DNA of 64,000 bases from Cercozoa sp. M6MM. Lineage: Eukaryota; Endomyxa: Ascetosporea. Below are positions 1-11,415 of the stretch, piece after piece (within the stretch, counting starts at the first letter, position 1; each line of letters opens with the position of its first letter). The position numbers and the translations under genes are program-made. The notes beneath the pieces were generated by a model, which saw only the letters and a program-made list of their open reading frames with translations, was not told the origin of the DNA and made no database searches. Location: assembly GCA_040357565.1 (NCBI GenBank), contig JBDODJ010000027.1. One strand, 5' to 3'.

Positions 1-1
1 T

Positions 2-337
2 ATTTTTCAATCGGAGCAGATATATAAAAAACACTGTGCAGTCGAAGAACATGAGCGCAGCTTTGTACATGCGTTGCTCAAGGCGCGCGCACTACCGCTT
101 GAGATACTCGACTTGTCGCAGCATACTTCGCCTGCACATTTGACCGCGACTGCTTCGATAATACAGTGCGAAACACAACGGCTGCTTCGCGAAAACACTG
201 CGTTTGTCGCACGACTCGTCCGACCCAGTGCTGCAACAGCCGAAGACGAAGAAAACCAACACGTTGTGACCGCATTGCTGTTGCCACACTGCTGCGATGA
301 TGTCGCCAGCGTTATTGCCGAATACTGCTTGGAGTAG
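2..337 (+). CDS. 3' end of an unidentified protein gene (partial)
   Basis: An open frame enters from the left edge and ends at a TAG at 335-337, giving about 111 residues. The segment looks helical and Leu/Ala-rich (for example ALLKARALPLEILDLS near the start) and ends in ASVIAEYCLE. Two CC pairs are present, but I see no recognisable motif and cannot name the family. No ATG is needed because the gene is cut by the window edge. An AATAAA at 618-623 could be its polyadenylation signal, which would imply a 3' UTR of about 280 bases. The frame could be only the last exon. Confidence 0.5.
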   Translation: MFQSEQIYKKHCAVEEHERSFVHALLKARALPLEILDLSQHTSPAHLTATASIIQCETQRLLRENTAFVARLVRPSAATAEDEENQHVVTALLLPHCCDDVASVIAEYCLE

Positions 338-707
338 TGTTCGTGCCGCCGCGACCGGCAAAATTGGTTGCTTCAAAATGTTCCACTAGTTTGAGTTTCT
401 CGTTTGTTGAGGGCGGACAGGATCGAATTGAACAAACTGTCCAATGACGTATACCGTAAATATTGCCACCGTGCCACGGTGAGTCAGCGTAAAGTGCTGT
501 AGTTCGGTTGTGTTGCGCATGCCAACCGACGTCAACTAAAGTTGGTCGCGTTCAGTTGGTCGGATGCGATGCGATGTATGGTATAATTATTGCGATGCCT
601 GCAGTTGAAATTGGAAGGAATAAATCAAAACCAGCGCTAGATAGCGGCATCAAACGTGCATCGCATGCACGGCAACGCAAATAGCTAGCGTAGCGTGGGG
701 CTGGAGC
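338..707. other. spacer between convergent genes
   Basis: No coding exon is visible. It contains AATAAA at 618-623 on the plus strand and short imperfect repeats of a GTTGGTCG-like word near 539-565. Confidence 0.4.
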
Positions 708-2325
708 CTACGTATCCCACAACCACGAAGACTTCGACGACGAGGATGAGGCTGATCTGGCGGAATATGCACCCTCCATTTGCGACTGATCCGGTGAACG
801 CACATCCAAGGAGTGGCTGCTAGCCCGATCACCACCGTTTTTGTCGAATGTGAGATCGTTGACCTTCCATAAATCAGTATCGACGACAAGGGACGGTTTT
901 TGTGCTGATCCTGATGATGTTTCTGACCGTGTTCTTGATGACAGCGTAGGTCGCTGTGTTGGCGCACTCCCGTGCAGCGATTCCACCGAAACACCCCACC
1001 TGACGAACACACACACACACACACATGCTACGTGTTTTATCTGTGTGTATATTATTGAGTATACATTGGGTGCGAGTTCAAGTCATTGGTGAGAGACAAC
1101 GGCACAGGTGTTTCCGAGTGACTGTACGGCTGCGCCTGTTCAAGCTGCTTCTGCAACTGCGCCGCCCTCTCTGATTCCTTGCTGGCCTGCACAAAGGTGA
1201 TATTGATGTGCACAGACAGAAACAGGCACAGGAGCAGGTTAACCTGTGTTTGTGAACGTCGCAGCGCGCCCTTGGACTGCAGTAACTGTTCACGCAGCTC
1301 CGTCGTAGTTTCTCTCTCCTGCCAATACAAACAACCCAGGATGCAGAAGTCTAAGGATTTGAGGAGAAGTGTCGTAGGCAACAAAAGTACTCGCTGCAGC
1401 TGCTCAGTGAATCGCTGGATCTCCTCGACAGCGTACAAGGCGTCTTCTTCCAGTTGTTGCTTCTTCTACAGATACATAAAGTGGACAGGCAAAAGGAGCA
1501 ACGGTAGAAGTAAAGGCAAAAATACAAGCGAAATATCATTAAGCTGAGCAGTCGTCTCGGCGAGTTTGATTTCCAAAATCACCCTCCTCGACTTTTCCTC
1601 GTTCAAGTTGCTCCGCAGGCTTTCGATTTCTTTAGTCGGCTGAGTCGATACTGTTTGCATTCTCGCTGTTTCAGAACGACGCATAGCGTCAGAGAAAGTA
1701 GTGTCAAGAGACAGAAGCAAACAAGTACCACTAAATAGAGCCTCTGAGCTCCTGCGATTCTCCAATCTGAGTTGCGTGATTTCGTCGCGTAGGCTTTTGT
1801 TATCGCAGCGCAACTCGTCATTCTGGTCTAGCAAATCGTCGACTTCAGGCGACTCATCCATCGCTATGTTTTCAAGCTTGGCTGAACACAAGTTTCAAGC
1901 ATCGTTGTCAACACGAAAACGACAAGATTAAAAAGTCAAATCTAAGTTTACCTCGCACGAGTTGGGAAGCGAAACGACGATTCTCAAGTTCGAGCTTTGC
2001 ATAACGTGCGCGCAATTCGTCTAACTTAAAACGCAGCTCGTTCAACTCTTCCTCATAATGCTCGGTCAGCGGAGTGCTTGCGTGGAAACTGTTCGTCATG
2101 TCGAAACCATGTGCGTCGTTTCCGTGTTCGCTGGCATCGCTGGTTTCGCTCAGATCGTCCGGTTGAGGCACGAAAACAGCACTCCCAACGTCTAAACCAG
2201 CACGTGGTGCGAAGGACTTGCCGTGATTTACCTCTTATCACCAGCATGTAGAGGTAGTCAATCTCGCGGTGCGGGCGAAAAATCATTGTACCTGATGGAA
2301 GAAAACTAGCGGCAGAAACGTCCAT
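708..2325 (-). CDS. coiled-coil protein, spliced
   Basis: Read on the minus strand the gene starts at ATG 2325 (MDVSAASFLPS) and ends at TAG 708. Exons joined by GT/AG borders encode an acidic, Ser-rich start (QPDDLSETSDASEH), then long heptad-like helices: EELNELRFKLDELRARYAKL at about 2070-1985, NDELRCDNKSLRDEITQLRL at about 1830-1765, KEIESLRSNLNEEKSRR, and EEIQRFTEQLQR. The last join is well supported. The codon for Met of NSHPM is split across an intron at about 1062-1005, and the final exon runs to SSSKSSWLWDT. The regular Leu spacing and charge pattern indicate a parallel coiled coil, so a structural, tethering or adaptor role is likely. The family was not recognised. Confidence 0.6.
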
Positions 2326-2502
2326 GGGACTCGCCCAATGGTATGCACACGTACTAGCACTGGCCAGCTTTGTCCGTAGGCGCTGTTAGCTCTTGCGATT
2401 TGTACAGTACAGAATATTAAAAGTCTTTCGCGGGAAAACACAACATTAAGAAAACGACGCAACGCCTACAGTGACACTCGTTCGGTTACACCGCACACAC
2501 AT

Positions 2503-2755
2503 TTACGCGATGGAAGCCGAGCTGCTCCTGGCCGAGCTGGTGTCACTGTGCTCACTTTCACTCGGCGACTCGTCAACCGAGTGCAGGCGCTCGCGTTGGT
2601 TTTCCTCGATGGCCGCCAAGGCACTAGTGGCATTAGTCGGGTCAAATATTATATATATATATATATATATATAATTCAGTTACCTCTCGAGGGATTGGCG
2701 GGCCACGACGTCGAGTGACTCTTGCTGCAACTCCTGCGGTGTCTGCGACATACAC

Positions 2756-2820
<65 letters not shown>

Positions 2821-5800
2821 TCAAGGGCACACACCTGTCGAACAGGAGCAGGAGCTGTCAGGTCGTCATCGCATGGGTCCCGGACGCCTGCACAATCGAG
2901 TAATCATTCACGCACTCGTTCTGTCACAAGAATATGACAGGTGTGCTACGAGAGAAGACGTTGTCCTTCTTGCCACGGTTCACCTTGTCCCAACTGAAAC
3001 GCGGGGAGGGGATTCCGACAGCAAAGCAAAAACAGTAAGAACGAAGACAGAGCAGTACACAATGAACGACGTACGTTGCTTTCGCATCGGCTTAGACGGC
3101 GAGTACGGCGTAGCCTTCACAGAGAGGAGTAAAAGCAGGGGGTAACCAAACTGTCGTACCTGAGCCTCGTGGTGTTCGTCGCTGTTATCAACTTTCTGCG
3201 CCTCGACCAATTCATCTGACCGAAACGAGGACATTGGGGGTAAAACTATAGAGGTCCACACCAATGTACCGTGCGAAGGAGGTTCAAAAATCGTCGTATT
3301 CAATCCTTTCTCGCCGTGCCTCTCTAACGACAGATTGAATTATGGATGGGGTAAGGAGGGGGGGGGGTGGTAAACTGGGTATACTCGTAGCTGCGCTCTC
3401 TTGTTGCTGCTGCTGCTGCTCGCCCTCCTTGCTGTCCTCGTCCTGCTCGATCGTCTCCGAAATGGCTGCCAATTCGGCCACACGTTCTGGTGCGATGCCT
3501 GTACGGGGGGAGGGGGTAAAGGGAGGTGTAAAGGTAGAAGATCAAGAGTACCCATGTCGAGAGCGATACGAGTGTAGCGACGCACACGCACGAAATTCTT
3601 CACATCTGATAGCAGCGACGTGCGGTCCCTGTATACAAAGATTCTTAGCTTTTACCCTCCCCGGAAGTCAAGATGTAGTGTATTGATACTGTCGGCCGAC
3701 AACGACATTCGACGTTCGGTAGAGTTCGGTGGCACACTTGGCCAGGCGTTGCAGATCGTCCTGTGTTGCCACCAGTCAGTCCAGTCAAAGTAAAATTCTT
3801 TTCCCGTCTCTCTCGAATGAAAACCAACCTCGACAGTGCAGGCCTTCCTGACTGATCTGGCCGCCGCCATCAGTCTGCTCATGAGACGTCGGGTTAATGG
3901 GCAGGGGGTTGGGTAGGGGGTGAACAGCTACCGTTCGGCAAGCTGATCCGTGCTGAGTTTCGTCACGCCGCGTTTCGCAATCAGTTTCGACAACTCGCGA
4001 ATCAGCTGCAGGTCCGGTGTACGGCCTGTCCACATATATATATATATAGTACAAATATACTGCTGCATCAATGTACAAACTGGATGTACAATGAACCAAT
4101 ACGTGCAAAGGTACCTTCGAGGAGTCGCAGGAAAGCACTCAGTTTGAAAAAGAAAACAGCGTCGCTCTCGGCGCGCTGCTGGATGCGCTGCATCTTGCTC
4201 TGCTCCGAGCGACTGAAGCCTGCGCGTGCGGTACATGTGTACACGGGTGACAGTTGTATAGGTCCATTTGTACCTCGTGTGACCGAGTTGAGTTCTTGTA
4301 CTTTAAGCACATTGACAAGGAGGTCCACAACCTGTCCTCGACATAAAATTGGAGTTCGTGAGTGGGTAAGGTGCACAGACTACCTTCTTGACCAGTCTAA
4401 GGTCCTCACTGCGTCCTACACGTGCAGCACACATGTGCAGCCCAGATGTGCAGTCCAGACGTACAGTTCAAATGAACAGCGGCGAAGAAACGCAAGGTAC
4501 CGTCGTGGAAGTGAACCCCGCACGCGAGCACCTGTCGAATCGGACTCGTCGATGGCACGTCCAGTGGCGGTCCCTATCCGCGCGGATCATCAGCAAAATC
4601 AACACCGAGGGGGAGAAATCACCGGCTGACCGCGGTGCCTGGCCGGGCGGAACAGCACGAGTTCCTCGATCACGAGCAACAGCTCGTGAAAGGCGTTCCA
4701 CACCGACGCACTCGTGCTATCGCGCAGCTCCAAAAAACTGCTCGTGACGCGATTCACGATCGAAAACAGCATCTACACAGATGGACGTACGGATATACCG
4801 AGACACATATCTATAACAGATAAAGGTACAGATAAACATATCTATATATATAAACGGAGATACAGATAAACATAGATATACAGATAAACATAGATATACA
4901 GATAAACATAGATATACAGATAAACNNNNNNNNNNTACAGATAAACATAGATATACAGATAAACATAGATATACAGATAAACGTAGATATACAGATAAAC
5001 ATATAGATAAATATCTATACAGATATACATATACAGATAATACAGATAGACATAGACACAGATGAACATATGCAGATGAATATGTACAGAAAAACGTTAT
5101 ACAAGAGGATATACCAGACGAGCGACGCGCATGGAGGCCACGTTCCATGACCAGAAGAACTCGATGGCCGACAACGTGCGCAGCAGCAGGAAGCGCATCG
5201 GCCCCAGTTGTGCCGCGCCCTTAAATGCCGCTTTAATCTCTTTCTGTGCCAACCAATACGGTTGGTTTAGTCAAAGGAGAGATACACCACAATGTACCTG
5301 CAGGGGTTTGTTGAGCATGACGGCAAAGTGCGATTCCACAAACAGCGTCATCAGCAGTCCAAACAGGCGGAACTCATCGTCCTCTGTTCCTTACACATAC
5401 ACACATACAAGAGAAACGGACACAGTAGAAAAAATAGAAACCGTCCGGGTCGGGCTGCACCCACACATTGCGACGCAAAAGACCCTACAGAAGGAAAGCA
5501 CGCAGGGGTGAGTGCGCGCGCGCGTGTGTGTGTGTGTGCAAAGCGTGGTGGCACCAACAAGTAGGGCTGAAAGTTCTTCTCCAGCACGAGTGCACGAATG
5601 ATGTGCTTGCCCTGTCCCATGGCGATGGGCACCACGAGGTACTGCTCGATCACGTAGATCCAGTGCGCGCGCGGCAGTAGCTCCATCACTTGGAAGAAGA
5701 GCTTGACGTCGGGCCGCTCGCTGCGCGCCAGCTCGAGCTCGTTGAAAAACTGCTCGTCATCCGGCGACAGCGGTGATCGCTTCACTGCCAGCAGTCAACA

Positions 5801-6206
5801 ACAAACAAATGAATGCAAGCGACCAACACAACAGATGAATGCAACGGATGAATACAACAGACGAATACAACAAATGAATACAACAGAAGATTAAGACGTA
5901 TATAACAGATGAATACAGAAACAATCACAAGAAGAAACGCACATTTGCCACGCTGCCGCTTTCGACGCAATTCGGCACGAGCCTGGAGTTCGGAGTCGTC
6001 GTTCTTGCGGCGCAGCATCGGAACCGAGCCATCCTCCTGAACCTCACAAACATCACTTCGTGTTCCCCGCGTGAAAGAAGAACAGAAAGTACCCCAACAG
6101 CACTGCGCACGTTGGCACGAGTGCGTAGCTCACGATTGGACTCGAGAGTCGCCGCGCGGCTCCTCAGCGACTGCGATTCCGACACCGAGTCGCTCCCAGT
6201 AGACAT
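2503..6206 (-). CDS. large unidentified helical protein, many exons
   Basis: Minus-strand gene with ATG at 6206 (MSTGSDSVSESQSLRSRAAT) and TAA at 2503-2505. At least 15 short exons can be followed. It opens with an Arg-rich segment (ELQARAELRRKRQRGK). A long exon at about 5785-5565 contains LFFQVMELLPRAHWIYVIEQ. Next come exons with FRLFGLLMTLFVESHFAVML (about 5380-5300) and FLLLRTLSAIEFFWSWNVAS (about 5210-5140). The Leu-rich helices look like armadillo- or HEAT-like packing, but no repeat register is clear. The C-terminal third is polar, with a poly-Gln run (about 3425-3405) and an Asp/Ser-rich end (SVDESPSESEHSDTSS). One intron (about 5120-4790) holds a minisatellite and an assembly gap. 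I do not recognise the family and assign no function. Confidence 0.55.
2757..2818. repeat. (TG)n microsatellite in an intron
   Basis: About 62 bases of uninterrupted TG lie in an intron of the large minus-strand gene. A (TA)n tract of about 26 bases lies next to it at 2647-2672. Confidence 0.95.
4845..5060. repeat. 18-bp minisatellite (TACAGATAAACATAGATA) with 10-N gap
   Basis: At least nine copies of an 18-base unit, drifting at both ends into related GATA-type words, fill an intron of the large minus-strand gene. An N run at 4926-4935 interrupts the array, so the true copy number is unknown. Confidence 0.9.
5800..5920. repeat. short tandem repeat, ATGAATACAACAGA-like unit
   Basis: Six or so degenerate copies of a 14-16 base unit (ATGAATACAACAGA and variants) lie in the intron between the second and third exons of the large minus-strand gene. 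Confidence 0.75.
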
Positions 6207-6512
6207 TTTCTGCAGCCACCGGGAAAGGGGACACCCGCACGTACAGGCACCTCAGTAAATCAGTTGATGCAAATGGTGACGCACACAAGCTCGTGCCTGT
6301 TGCTTACGCGAGAAACTCGTAGCGATAGGAACTTGATCAAAGACTCAGGCAGAAAAAAAAGGAATCTTTCTTGAGCTTTTGGTTAATTAGACAGGCTCCG
6401 CGCGTGGTTCTGGTAAGTTTATGGGGGGTTAGTCTGTGTCAGAACATGTTTTATCTTCCATTTGCCACGGCAGAATTTTACGCGATCGGCGCACTGGTGG
6501 TGGTGTCAAAGC

Positions 6513-8118
6513 ATGCCGCGTCTGTGTGAATATTGTCACGAGGCGCGCGCCCAAGTGCGACGTCCGCGAAATGGCGACAAAGTGTGCAAGGAGTGCTTCC
6601 TGCGTCGGTTTGAAGACGAGATTCATGAGGTGCGTTTCGCCTTTGTTTCAGCTGGGCAACACTGGTATCTTTTTGTCTTTCAAGGTGATTGTGGGCAATG
6701 AATTGCTCAAGCGCGGAGAACGCGTTGCTTTGGGCGCATCTGGTGGTACACCGGGGATTGTTTGAAGGTGTGTCTGGTGGTTTGATAGACCTCTATGTGC
6801 GCAGGCAAAGACAGCACTGTACTGGCGCACGTGCTGACTACGCTGAACGAGCGGCACGACTACGGCGTCGAGTTGCTCTTGCTCTCAATTGACGAGGGCA
6901 TTCGCGGCTACCGCGACGATTCTTTGGCCACGGTTGCTCGCAACCAAGTGCGTTGTGTCTCTCCTCTCTCGTTCGTGCTGTTGTTCTATGCGTTGCACAG
7001 GAGCAGTACCAGCTGCCTCTGCACGTGCTGAGTTACAAGGACCTCTATGGCGTCACAATGGACGACATTGTCGCCCAAGCAGGCGTGCGAAGTAGCTGCA
7101 CGTTTTGCGGTGTGCTAAGGCGACAGGTAGTGAATTTTTTAACACCTACGGACGTTCTGTGTCTCTATGTGGTTTACAGGCACTCGACAGGGGAGCAGTG
7201 CAAATTGGAGTGACCAAGCTGGCTACAGGTGCATGCTTCTGTCTTTGGATACGAGAAGTTTGTGTTTGTGTACCCTGCCTATATTTCTGATAGGCCACAA
7301 CGCCGATGATGTGGCCGAGACGGTACTGATGAATCTGCTTCGAGGTGATATCGCTCGCCTGGTCCGTTGCACCGACATTGTCACCGGCGCGGCCGCGCAA
7401 GACGGCGGTGATGACGTTGTACGCTGGCTTGCTTTGTCTGTTTTGTCTTCACTCTCTCTCTCACACACTCCTTTGCTCTTCGTTGTCGTAGTTCGCGTCA
7501 ATTCCGCGCATCAAGCCGTTCAAATACGCCTACGAAAAGGAGATTGTCATGTACGCGTACTTCCTGAAACTGGACTACTTCAGCACCGAATGCACTTACG
7601 CGCCCGAGTCCTACAGAGGTACCTTTGCTGGTTTTTCTTGTGTTTTTCTGTTGCACTGTTTCATAGGATACCCGCGAATTCTCGTGAAGAACCTTGAAAG
7701 GTGACCTTGCTGGAAGAAGGCTGTCTCGGCTTGTTGAATATGAGCTTTTGTGCGTAGGCACAACAGCGCAGCCATCTTGGATGTTATCAGGAGTGCCGAA
7801 CACATGCGACTGCCGTGCAAGGTGCGTGTCTTACTTGTTGAGACAGTACGCAAGCTTACCGTTCCTTCCTGGCTTACGTAGACAAAGCAGGAGCGGCCGC
7901 AGATGATGCGATGTGCCAAGTGTGGCTACCTGACGTCACGACAGGTCTGCAAGGCGTGCATGCTGCTCGAGGGCATTCGGACAGGACAAACGCGCTCAGC
8001 GCTCACCAAGGGGGTGTCGGTTCCCACCATTGAGTCAGCGGACAGTGCCAACAACACCGCCTCCTGCAGTAAGCCCGGCTGCTCCGGCTCGTCTGGCGAT
8101 GACTGCACGAGTTGGTAG
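6513..8118 (+). CDS. CTU1: cytoplasmic tRNA 2-thiolation protein 1 (CTU1/NCS6), spliced
   Basis: CTU1 adenylates and thiolates the wobble uridine of tRNAs in the cytosol, using sulfur delivered by URM1 and working with CTU2. From ATG 6513 the protein starts [11 protein letters not shown] with the N-terminal zinc-binding CxxC pairs (CEYC, CKEC). The PP-loop SGGKDST is rebuilt by joining exons across an intron at about 6750-6805. Further family blocks are [43 protein letters not shown], and the end zinc cluster [20 protein letters not shown]. About nine exons end at TAG 8116-8118. Spacing and order match the family throughout, so the assignment is secure. Single exon edges, especially near 7690-7760, are less certain. 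Confidence 0.93.
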
Positions 8119-8228
8119 TTTCGCGATCGTCCGCGCCGGTTGGTTCGATTCGCGACATCGGTTGCTTATGGGCTTCTAGACACCGACCTAGACTCTTGTG
8201 TCGAAATAGACTGAACTAACTAACTTAG

Positions 8229-9839
8229 CTAGCTCAGCTGTGGCAATTTCATCTCACCCGCCTGGCCCGAGCGCTGCTTTTTCTGCGGTGGCTGTTGCAA
8301 CTGGGCATACCACTCAGGCAACGTATCGTGCGTGTATCCATAGTCGACAAGAAGCTCTTCGTCTTTGTCGACAGCGCGTGTGGTTCGAATGCCTGGGCAG
8401 ATACCCAGACAGGCAAAAGAGAAAAGGGCTGAACATACATTTGATGTCGCCAAAGCGCGGGTGGAAGCACAGGTCATAGGCCGCGTTCTGCCGGCGGGTG
8501 CAGTGATTGGCAAAGTGGCCCAGAGACGCGTTGTAAGCAGACGTTTGCGCCTGAAAGTTCCACCACACACGCTCGATCCATTCAGTACGAAGTACAAGTC
8601 AAACTTCTACCAAATGAGCAGGCACATCAATGACAATCTCGTTATTCAGCGTGATTGTATTGCCGTTCAACGACCAATCTCGCTCGTCCACTACACACAT
8701 AAGTAATTGCACAGGCAGGCATCACAATCGATCTGCAAACACCACACACCTTCCTGGTGAGTGAGTCGCACACCGTTGTAAAACGATGCTATCTCATTCG
8801 CTTCCAGCGGTCTCCTGCACGTCTCGGGTATTGCAGGACAAACCTCGGCACACAAGACCGACAGTACTTGGCAAAAAGGCCGAAACCGGCGCCTGGGATT
8901 GTCGAAGGCGCCACGTAAACACGTTTTTGTTCGTACCTACAAACACACAAACCTGAAATAAACAAGAAAATCAAAGCGCAGTGCACATGTCAGGCAGCAG
9001 TGGATTTGAGCTGATGCGCGAATCGGTGGCCTCATCGAACGAGATACAGCCCTTCTCTTTTTCTTCCTTCTCTTTCCCTCCCTTCTTTTCTACAGCGAGT
9101 TCACACCGTAACACACCCACATAGACCCACCCTCTCCAGGAACCGAGGTACCATTCTCTTCGATTCGCTCGTACAACTGTTCGACAAACGAAGCATTCTC
9201 AAAGTCGCCTTCCTCGTTCAGTATGCCTGTGTATGCAAGTTTAACAACGACACACCAACGAGTTCGGCGCTGTACCCACAAGTGTATCAACAACACGGCC
9301 ATGCTTGTGCTGTTGTGGATACACGTAGGTGGCCGCACTGCCTGGAACTACATCACCACCGTCGAAGATGGCGTATATTTCACCACCGTCAGCCAGATAG
9401 ATCGTTCCCTAATACACACACGTATCCACAGTCGATGTCCCAGGCTACGTGTCGGTATTCAGCACCCTGCCATGCCGATCCGAGCCAGACATCCCGCCTT
9501 TGTATAACAAGACATCCTCGCCACTGTATTCTTCAGCACTCGTGTCTTGGAGTTCATCGTCCTCAAACATCCCTGCGTAAACTTCAACAACATCGCCTTC
9601 CTCGTCATAGCACTCCAAGCGGCCCTTGCCTTGCCGAGTTCCCTGCAAGTCGTGGTCATCGCATCTTCGCCACGCGTGCAGTTATTTTTGGATTCTTACC
9701 TGAAAAAAATGTCCGCGGTACACTTGTGCGAGCATCCCGTCGACAGAGACACGTTGCACCCCTACTCCGTGCGGCAGCTCCTCCGTATTCAACTCACCTT
9801 CATATTCTGCAGATATCTCCGACATTTTCCCGTCGGCAT
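8229..9839 (-). CDS. SETD7: SETD7-like MORN-repeat SET-domain lysine methyltransferase, spliced
   Basis: Minus strand, ATG at 9839 (MPTGKMSEISAEYEGEL), stop at 8229. The N-terminal half carries degenerate MORN-type glycine-rich repeats (GTRQGKGRLECYDEEGDVVE, then GTIYLADGGEIYAIFDGGD). The SET half follows human SETD7 in order: KRVYVAPSTIPGAGFGLFAK, ASFYNGVRLTHQE, RDWSLNGNTITL, GHFANHCTRRQNAAYD, CFHPRFGDIK and ELLVDYGYTHDTLPEWYAQL. The NH of FANHC and the YGY near the end are the S-adenosylmethionine and lysine-channel positions of the family. The protein should transfer a methyl group from S-adenosylmethionine to lysines of histones or other proteins. A short Gln/Lys-rich tail ends at KLPQLS. 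It is divergently arranged with RPB5. The first ATG could instead be 14 bases downstream (about 9825). Confidence 0.9.
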
Positions 9840-10064
9840 ACAATTCCTTCGACCTAATATAAACTAAGCCGAAAGTAGTGGGCCACGCCCGATCAACTCT
9901 AAATGCGCCAGTTCTACTGTACAGTAGATGAGGTTTTGTTTTGTCTACTGGGCGCTCGCTTAATTGTAGTCAATTCGCGCACGAAAAGTGTCGAGAAGCG
10001 CTGTGAGACACTCAAGGAGTGTGGCAACTCATCTGCGCGGTGAACGATTAACCCTACTGGCACA
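9840..10064. promoter_or_regulatory. 225-base divergent spacer between SETD7-like and RPB5 genes
   Basis: The start codons of the two genes face away from each other, so this interval must hold both promoters. I see no clear TATA element. Inference from arrangement only. Confidence 0.45.
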
Positions 10065-11132
10065 ATGTCTGAGCACACAGCTCGTCGCTTGTGGCGCGTC
10101 CGGAGGACATGTTTTGAGGTAAAAAACAGAGATGTTGTGTGCTGTGATGTGTATGTGTGTATGTGTGTGTGTTTAATTAATATCGAGTGTCTTGGCACAC
10201 AGATGCTGCGCGATCGCGGCTACAGCGTGGCGCCTGAGCAGTTGGATTGCGATCTGGAAACTTTCGTGGAGGTACCTTTCGGTGGTCGGGTTTTGTGTTT
10301 TGGTGGATCCATGTGAGCAGGAGTACGGCACGAATCCCGATGCGAGTCGACTGACGATAGGTAGCTTTTTGAGCAATCAAAGTGGGAAACGGTTTAAATG
10401 AGACCTGTTTGATTGAATACAGTGAGCAACAAGCTCGACGACGAAAACGACATGATTGCCGTGTTCTTCGACAGCAGCGAGAAGCTCAAGTGAGTCTTCA
10501 GAAAATTCTCCATCCACTGTGTTTGTGTGTGTGTGTTTGTGTGTGTGTGTTGCAGTCAGCATTCTCTGTTTCTACTTGAGTGTTCAGGATTCAGTCGATC
10601 AAGGGCTTTGTCGAGTCGATGAAGAGCAAGAAGATTCAGGCCGGTATCGTGGTGGTGCGCGAGGCCATCACGCCGGTTGCCAAGAAGGTCTTCACGGAAC
10701 TGGAGGAGCAGCTGCATCTGGAGGCCTTCTTCGAGGTGCACACGCTTTTGTGTTTCTCGTCTTTTTTGTGGTTTTCGCACTTGTTTTTTTTTTGTAAATA
10801 CAGCGAGAACTTGTGATCAACATCACGCAACACGAGCTGGTGCCGCAACACGTGCTGTTGTCGCCGTCCGAGAAGGAGACGCTGCTGCAGAAGTACCACT
10901 TGAAGGACACGCAGCTCCCGCGTATCCAGAAGTTGGACCCGGTGGCGCGCTACTTTGGCGCCAAGCGCGGTCAGGTACTCCGTCTCATCTGCCCAACCTG
11001 CCTCTTTCCTTCATGTGCCCTTCTCAATGACCTTCGAGACTGCACTCATATTCGCAATGCATACAGGTCTTCAAAATCGTGCGGCCTTCGGAAACGGCCG
11101 GTCGCTACGTCACCTACCGACTCGTCGTTTAA
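10065..11132 (+). CDS. RPB5: RNA polymerase subunit RPB5 (ABC27), spliced
   Basis: RPB5 is the subunit shared by RNA polymerases I, II and III and forms part of the lower jaw that grips incoming DNA. ATG 10065 gives [16 protein letters not shown], then [14 protein letters not shown], which matches the start of the family. The C-terminal assembly domain is highly conserved: [34 protein letters not shown] and the end block [16 protein letters not shown] with TAA at 11130-11132. The joined protein is about 205 residues, the family's usual length. Seven exons are separated by introns of about 50-80 bases, several of them starting GTAC. The gene is single-copy core machinery and probably constitutive. 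Confidence 0.95.
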
Positions 11133-11415
11133 CTGCGATTCAGGGAAAGACATCCGGCGCGATCAATGGGTGTGTGTTTGTCGGGGCTGAAGAGTCTTCA
11201 TTCAGCGCACCAGTTTCGGCTTAACGCTTCTAGAGTTACCTGTTCCGTTCGGTTCGTTTAGTTAAGCGAAGGTTGTTTGCTTCAAGCTCAGTTGCGTTAA
11301 GTGCAGTTCGTTGTTGTTCCAGGAGGTTTCAGTTTTTGTGAAGCGTTTTTCGTCCCGTCTCTTGAACTTGCGCGATTAGACTGCCCGTAGGCAGTGAATA
11401 AGTGTGCAGCCATTC
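11133..11415. other. spacer downstream of RPB5 and upstream of the DUG3-like gene
   Basis: No coding signal is seen. It must contain the 3' end of RPB5 and the promoter of the next gene. It is T-rich, with repeated GTTAAGCG-like words. Confidence 0.35.

Noticed and set aside
650-1024. Second minus-strand frame over the last exon of the coiled-coil gene
   Set aside because: The split Met codon at the intron selects the other frame (WGVSVESLHG), which ends at 708.
3324-3603. Several overlapping frames around the poly-Gln/poly-Cys run at 3395-3425
   Set aside because: Only the minus-strand Gln frame (RVAELAAISETIEQDEDSKE) joins to neighbouring exons of the large gene; the others are shadows.
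8135-8155. GGTTCGATTCG resembling a tRNA B box
   Set aside because: The upstream sequence is the CTU1 coding end and does not fold as a tRNA. No A box lies at the right distance.
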